A DNA stretch of 14,783 nucleotides, taken from CAZQLE01 sp964593905 (GTDB lineage Bacteria; Chloroflexota; Anaerolineae; Anaerolineales; Anaerolineaceae). The position numbers and the translations under genes are program-made. The stretch spans positions 1-14,783 of the forward strand of contig CAZQLE010000088.1 in the NCBI GenBank assembly GCA_964593905.1. The letters are read 5' to 3'. Below, piece after piece: positions 12,228 to 14,783 of the stretch. Position 1 is the first letter of the stretch, and each line of letters opens with the position of its first letter. The notes beneath the pieces were generated by a model that was not told the DNA's origin, did not search any database, and saw only the letters and a list, made by a program, of their open reading frames with translations.

Positions 12228-13238
12228 ATGAGCAAGAATCCGTCTCTCACCATTGCAGATATTGCCCGGTTGGCGCAGGTTTCCAAGTCTACCGTCTCGC
12301 GGGCATTAAATGACAGCCCGCTGATCGGCGAGGAGACCAAAACGCGGATTCGCGCCATTGCACAGCAGCACAATTTTCGGGTGAATGTGGCTGCCCGGCA
12401 GCTTAGTCTCAGGCAGAGCCATGCCATTGCGTATGTGACCCACTGCTATCACAAGGATTTTTCGGTCGCCGACCTGTTTAACCTGGAGATTATGGGCGGC
12501 ATCACCAGCGCGCTGGCTGCGCAGGGCTATGACCTGTTGATGGTGCATGTTGACCCGGCGGATACCGACTGGGCCCACCATTACCTGGAAAGCGGCCGGG
12601 TGGACGGGTTTATTTTGATGACCTCTACCCGCAAGCGCTTTCATATTCGCGCGCTGACGGAGATGGGCGCTCCGTTTGTCATGTGGGGGGTGCCGGCAAA
12701 CCAGTGTAACTGCTGTTCGGTCACGGGCGATAACCTCCACGGCGGAAAACTGGCTACCGAACACCTGCTCGGTCTGGGCAGACGGCGGATTGCCTTTATC
12801 GGCGGCCCGGCCGATGAGCTGGAAGTGGAATATCGCCATGCCGGCTATGTGGCTGCGCTGCAAGCCGCTGGCAGAGCCGTGGATCCCGCGCTGGTGGTGT
12901 ATGGCGATTATTCCAACCATTCGGGCACGGCGGCCATGAAACAGCTCTTGCAGCAGGCGCCGGACCTGGACGCGGTCTTTTCAAACAGCGATCTGATGGC
13001 GATGGCGGCCATGCGGGTGCTGGCCGAACACGGCCGGCGCGTGCCTGAAGATGTAGCGGTGGTCGGCTATGACGATCTGTCGATTGCCCAAATGAGTTCG
13101 CCCCCGCTGACCACCATTCGCCAGAACGTGCCCCATGCCGGGCGGCTGCTGGCAAACAATTTGATCCAATATTTGCAGACCGGCATGATCACCAATGTCA
13201 CAATCCCGGTCGAGCTGATCCGCCGGCAATCGGCCTGA
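12228..13238 (+). CDS. LacI family transcriptional repressor
   Basis: The product has 336 residues. The N-terminal HTH is TIADIARLAQVSKSTVSRAL (8-27), with the family's recognition helix STVSRALN, followed by KTRIRAIAQQHNF and the hinge-helix region NVAARQLSLRQSHAIAYV. Residues 65-330 are a periplasmic-binding-protein-like sensor: ESGRVDGFILM, GDNLHGGKLATEHLLGLGRR, RIAFIGGPADE, DAVFSNSDLMAMAAMRVLAE, PEDVAVVGYDD and PPLTTIRQNVPHAGRLLANN. Such repressors usually bind a sugar. A CNCCS cluster (Cys164, 166, 167) in the sensor is uncommon. AAAGGA precedes the ATG. Two identical operators flank the gene, so it probably represses itself and the genes beyond. No sugar transport or glycosidase gene is in the window, leaving the ligand open. 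Confidence 0.95.
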   Translation: MSKNPSLTIADIARLAQVSKSTVSRALNDSPLIGEETKTRIRAIAQQHNFRVNVAARQLSLRQSHAIAYVTHCYHKDFSVADLFNLEIMGGITSALAAQGYDLLMVHVDPADTDWAHHYLESGRVDGFILMTSTRKRFHIRALTEMGAPFVMWGVPANQCNCCSVTGDNLHGGKLATEHLLGLGRRRIAFIGGPADELEVEYRHAGYVAALQAAGRAVDPALVVYGDYSNHSGTAAMKQLLQQAPDLDAVFSNSDLMAMAAMRVLAEHGRRVPEDVAVVGYDDLSIAQMSSPPLTTIRQNVPHAGRLLANNLIQYLQTGMITNVTIPVELIRRQSA

Positions 13239-13260
13239 AAGGCTATTTTTTTACATCACA

Positions 13261-13276
13261 ATGCAACCGGTTGCAT
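13261..13276. promoter_or_regulatory. LacI-family operator O2, identical to O1
   Basis: The 16-bp palindrome ATGCAACCGGTTGCAT recurs 22 bases after the repressor stop codon and 17 bases before the ATG of a 62-residue protein. The hexamer at the -10 position matching O1 is CACAAT and the -35 is poor. O2 may therefore control a weak promoter, block read-through, or pair with O1 by DNA looping over about 1063 bp. Confidence 0.85.
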
Positions 13277-13293
13277 CAAGAAAGGAAGATAAC

Positions 13294-13482
13294 ATGAATC
13301 CGATGGTTTATATGATACAGAGCCGCGAAAAAGAACTGGAACAGCAACTGGAGCGGCGGAACACCCCGCGGGGTATTGTTGTTTCATGGGTGGAAGAAAA
13401 GCTGCGCAGGGTTGTGCCCAGTTTATGGTCAAATTTACGTCCGGCGGCCAACCCCCCGCATACTCCCTGTGAAACCTGCTGA
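13294..13482 (+). CDS. Small protein of 62 residues under LacI-type operator
   Basis: The ATG at 13294 is preceded by AAAGGAAG with good spacing, which supports translation. The translation begins MNPMVYMIQSREKELEQQLE, has a basic helical region SWVEEKLRRVVPSLW in the middle, and ends in a Pro-rich tail with CETC. I do not recognise a domain. The MNP start with a charged helix resembles many small orphan proteins of Actinobacteria and Chloroflexi that begin MNPxxYxxM and carry a Glu/Arg-rich helix. It has no signal peptide or membrane segment. It follows the repressor gene by 55 bases and is headed by operator O2, so it is probably co-regulated with the repressor. A CXXC-type end could bind a metal or be redox active, but two cysteines alone prove nothing. 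Confidence 0.65.
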   Translation: MNPMVYMIQSREKELEQQLERRNTPRGIVVSWVEEKLRRVVPSLWSNLRPAANPPHTPCETC

Positions 13483-13490
13483 ATGGGTGG

Positions 13491-13518
13491 TTGTAAAAAG
13501 TATCATCCGGCCTAAAAT
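13491..13518 (+). promoter_or_regulatory. Promoter of the LLM oxidoreductase operon
   Basis: TTGTAA (13491-13496), a 16-base spacer and TAAAAT (13513-13518) predict a start near 13525 and a leader of about 90 bases before the ATG at 13614. Confidence 0.45.
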
Positions 13519-13568
13519 AGTGAGTGTCATAACCCCGAAGCGATAGCTGAAATTCCGAATTTTTTTAG

Positions 13569-13594
13569 GAGCGTTTAACATGACGCTCGTTTTT
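13569..13594 (+). terminator. Terminator-like hairpin in the LLM operon leader
   Basis: GAGCGT (13569-13574) pairs with ACGCTC (13583-13588) around an 8-base loop, then GTTTTT. The left arm carries an AGGAG sequence and the loop contains an ATG (13580), so translation initiation at this decoy start would compete with folding. The short stem makes it a modest terminator; attenuation is inference. Confidence 0.4.
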
Positions 13595-13613
13595 ACCAGA
13601 GAAAGGCTGGCAA

Positions 13614-14594
13614 ATGACCTCAAAACCATCGTTTGGCATCACGTTTCACCCCACCTATCCACCACAGACCCTGGTCAGTTTTGCCCGGCGGGCTGAGGCG
13701 GCCGGTTTTGACGAAGTGCTGTTGTGGGAAGACTGCTTCTATGCCGGGGCTTTAACCTCTGCGGCGACCATGCTGGCCGCCACCGAGAAGATTAAGGTTG
13801 GGGTTGGCCTTTTACCGGCTGTGGCGCGCAGCCCGTTGTTTGCGGCAATGGAGATCACCACGCTGGCCTGTCTCTACCCCGGCCGGTTTATTCCCGGCTT
13901 TGGGCACGGCGTGGAACGCTGGATGAAACAGATTGGCGCTTATCCAAAATCGACTTTGCGCGCGTTGGAAGAGACCGTGCTGGCAGTGCGCGGGCTGCTG
14001 CGTGGTGAAAATACCACCCTGCAGGGCGAACATGTCCATTTTGACCATGTGAAAATGGAACTGACCCCGGCGGTCATTCCGCCCCTGCTGGTGGGCGGCA
14101 TTCGTGAAAAGACGCTGCAACTGGCCGGACGGGTGGGGGATGGCGCGATCTTCACCTCCCTGTCTTCTCCGGCGTATGTGCGCTGGGCCATGCAGTATAT
14201 TGCCCGCGGAATGGCCGAAGCGGGCCGGGTGGAGCATCAGCGTGTTGTTCAGGTGATGACCAAGGTTGGACCCGATGGCACCGCCGCGCGCGAGGCGGTG
14301 CGCCGCGAGCTGGTTAAATTTGTGGCCGGAGGCGAGCCGCATTTGTTTGCGCTGGGCATCGCCGAAGAAGCGCCCAGACTGGTGGAGAAATATGGCCCCG
14401 AAACAGCGGCCAAAAAGCTGCCCGAGGCCTGGGTGAATGAGCTGACGGCTTCAGGAACCCCGGACCAGGCGGCCAGAACCGTGCAGAACCTGATCGAGGC
14501 CGGCGCGGATACGGTGGTGTTTGAACCGGTGGACGGCGACCCGGCGAACCTGCAAGACTGCATTGATTATTTGCTGCCGGCATTAAGGGGCTAA
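13614..14594 (+). CDS. LLM class flavin-dependent oxidoreductase, F420-type
   Basis: The product has 326 residues with the luciferase-like TIM-barrel fold. Evidence runs along its length: FGITFHPTYPPQTLVSFARR, AEAAGFDEVLLWEDCFYAGA, then AATEKIKVGVGLLPAVARSP, YPGRFIPGFGHGVERWMKQI, the substrate-side LRALEETVLAVRGLLRGE, and the coenzyme-side PPLLVGGIREKTLQLAGRVG and DGAIF. The C-terminal GTPDQAARTVQNLIEAGADTVVFEPV is characteristic of the methylene-tetrahydromethanopterin reductase (Mer)/F420-dependent branch, but this does not prove F420 use over FMN. AAAGG lies eight bases before the ATG. It is the first gene of a pair with the methyltransferase, whose ATG starts one base after this stop codon. 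The substrate is unknown. Confidence 0.9.
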   Translation: MTSKPSFGITFHPTYPPQTLVSFARRAEAAGFDEVLLWEDCFYAGALTSAATMLAATEKIKVGVGLLPAVARSPLFAAMEITTLACLYPGRFIPGFGHGVERWMKQIGAYPKSTLRALEETVLAVRGLLRGENTTLQGEHVHFDHVKMELTPAVIPPLLVGGIREKTLQLAGRVGDGAIFTSLSSPAYVRWAMQYIARGMAEAGRVEHQRVVQVMTKVGPDGTAAREAVRRELVKFVAGGEPHLFALGIAEEAPRLVEKYGPETAAKKLPEAWVNELTASGTPDQAARTVQNLIEAGADTVVFEPVDGDPANLQDCIDYLLPALRG

Positions 14595-14595
14595 G

Positions 14596-14783
14596 ATGAA
14601 TGACCCAAACCGACCGGCGTTAACCTGCCCGTGGTGGCTGCTCTTTACCTTTGATAACCCGCTGCGCGGTCTGTTGCACCGCCCCAAAAAGATGCTGCAA
14701 CCGTATGTGAAAACGGGCGATGTTGTGTTGGATGTAGGCTGCGGGATGGGCTATTTTTCACTGGGGCTGGCCGGGCTGGTGGG
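14596..14783 (+). CDS. Class I SAM-dependent methyltransferase (3' end outside window)
   Basis: The ATG follows the upstream stop by one base, with AAGGGG at the end of the preceding gene as ribosome binding site, so translation is probably coupled. The 62 visible residues begin MNDPNRPALTCPWWLLFTFD and continue NPLRGLLHRPKKMLQPYVKT. They include SAM motif I, VVLDVGCGMGYFSLGLAGLV. The opening CPWWLLFTFDNPLRGLLHRP is a recognisable start of a bacterial methyltransferase subgroup with unknown substrate. Everything after motif I is outside the window, so substrate class cannot be judged. Pairing with a flavin-dependent oxidoreductase suggests a shared pathway, without showing which one. Confidence 0.85.
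   Translation, partial: MNDPNRPALTCPWWLLFTFDNPLRGLLHRPKKMLQPYVKTGDVVLDVGCGMGYFSLGLAGLV

Noticed and set aside
12008..12427. Minus-strand open frame of 139 codons
   Set aside because: It overlaps the consensus promoter, the operator and the HTH part of the LacI gene, and its translation has no recognisable features.
1..14783. CRISPR array, tRNA, rRNA or insertion sequence
   Set aside because: No regularly spaced direct repeats, no cloverleaf-like sequence with a GTTCGA-type T arm and no transposase-like translation were noticed by reading both strands.

Overview
The window looks like a chromosomal segment of a moderately GC-rich bacterium. Gene content and protein style point to Chloroflexota, most likely Anaerolineae: a proline/threonine-rich membrane protein with a short N-terminal module, a PocR-domain regulator, a lone DsrC/TusE next to a sulfide:quinone oxidoreductase, and an F420-type luciferase-like oxidoreductase. 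This is inferred from family resemblance; no rRNA or marker gene is present. Promoters are easy to see because perfect TATAAT boxes stand out, and most starts have AGGAG-type ribosome binding sites.

Left part (1-5130): a truncated membrane protein gene on the minus strand, then on the plus strand a DUF1801 protein, a YrrT-like methyltransferase and a 638-residue trypsin-like protease fused to a DNA/RNA non-specific endonuclease. The fusion gene is preceded by a promoter and a long leader containing an intrinsic terminator. A strong hairpin separates it from a convergent 73-residue small protein. A 434-base gap follows, holding a 13-bp inverted repeat that looks like a dispersed bacterial repeat, then a GNAT acetyltransferase.

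Middle (5190-8870): a two-gene operon of SPFH/band-7 membrane proteins overlapping by one base and closed by a good intrinsic terminator, then a 517-residue nitronate-monooxygenase-like flavoprotein closed by a perfect 17-bp hairpin shared with the next, convergent operon.

Sulfur operon (11882 down to 8888, minus strand): HTH-PocR regulator, sulfide:quinone oxidoreductase, TusE/DsrC-like protein with only the C-terminal cysteine, and a DsrE2-like protein. The likely job is to sense sulfide or redox state, oxidise sulfide to sulfane sulfur on the membrane flavoprotein, and pass that sulfur along cysteine carriers. The promoter region carries a site with 9 of 10 matches to the CRP/FNR-family half-site pattern.

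Right part (12170-14783): a LacI-family repressor with a consensus TTGACA-17-TATAAT promoter whose -10 is overlapped by a perfect 16-bp palindrome. The identical palindrome recurs just after the repressor gene, in front of a 62-residue small protein. An LLM-class flavin-dependent oxidoreductase and a truncated SAM methyltransferase follow as a tightly coupled pair.

The observations most worth follow-up are the protease-nuclease fusion with its leader, the LacI/small-protein circuit with twin operators, and the PocR-SQR-TusE-DsrE2 operon.
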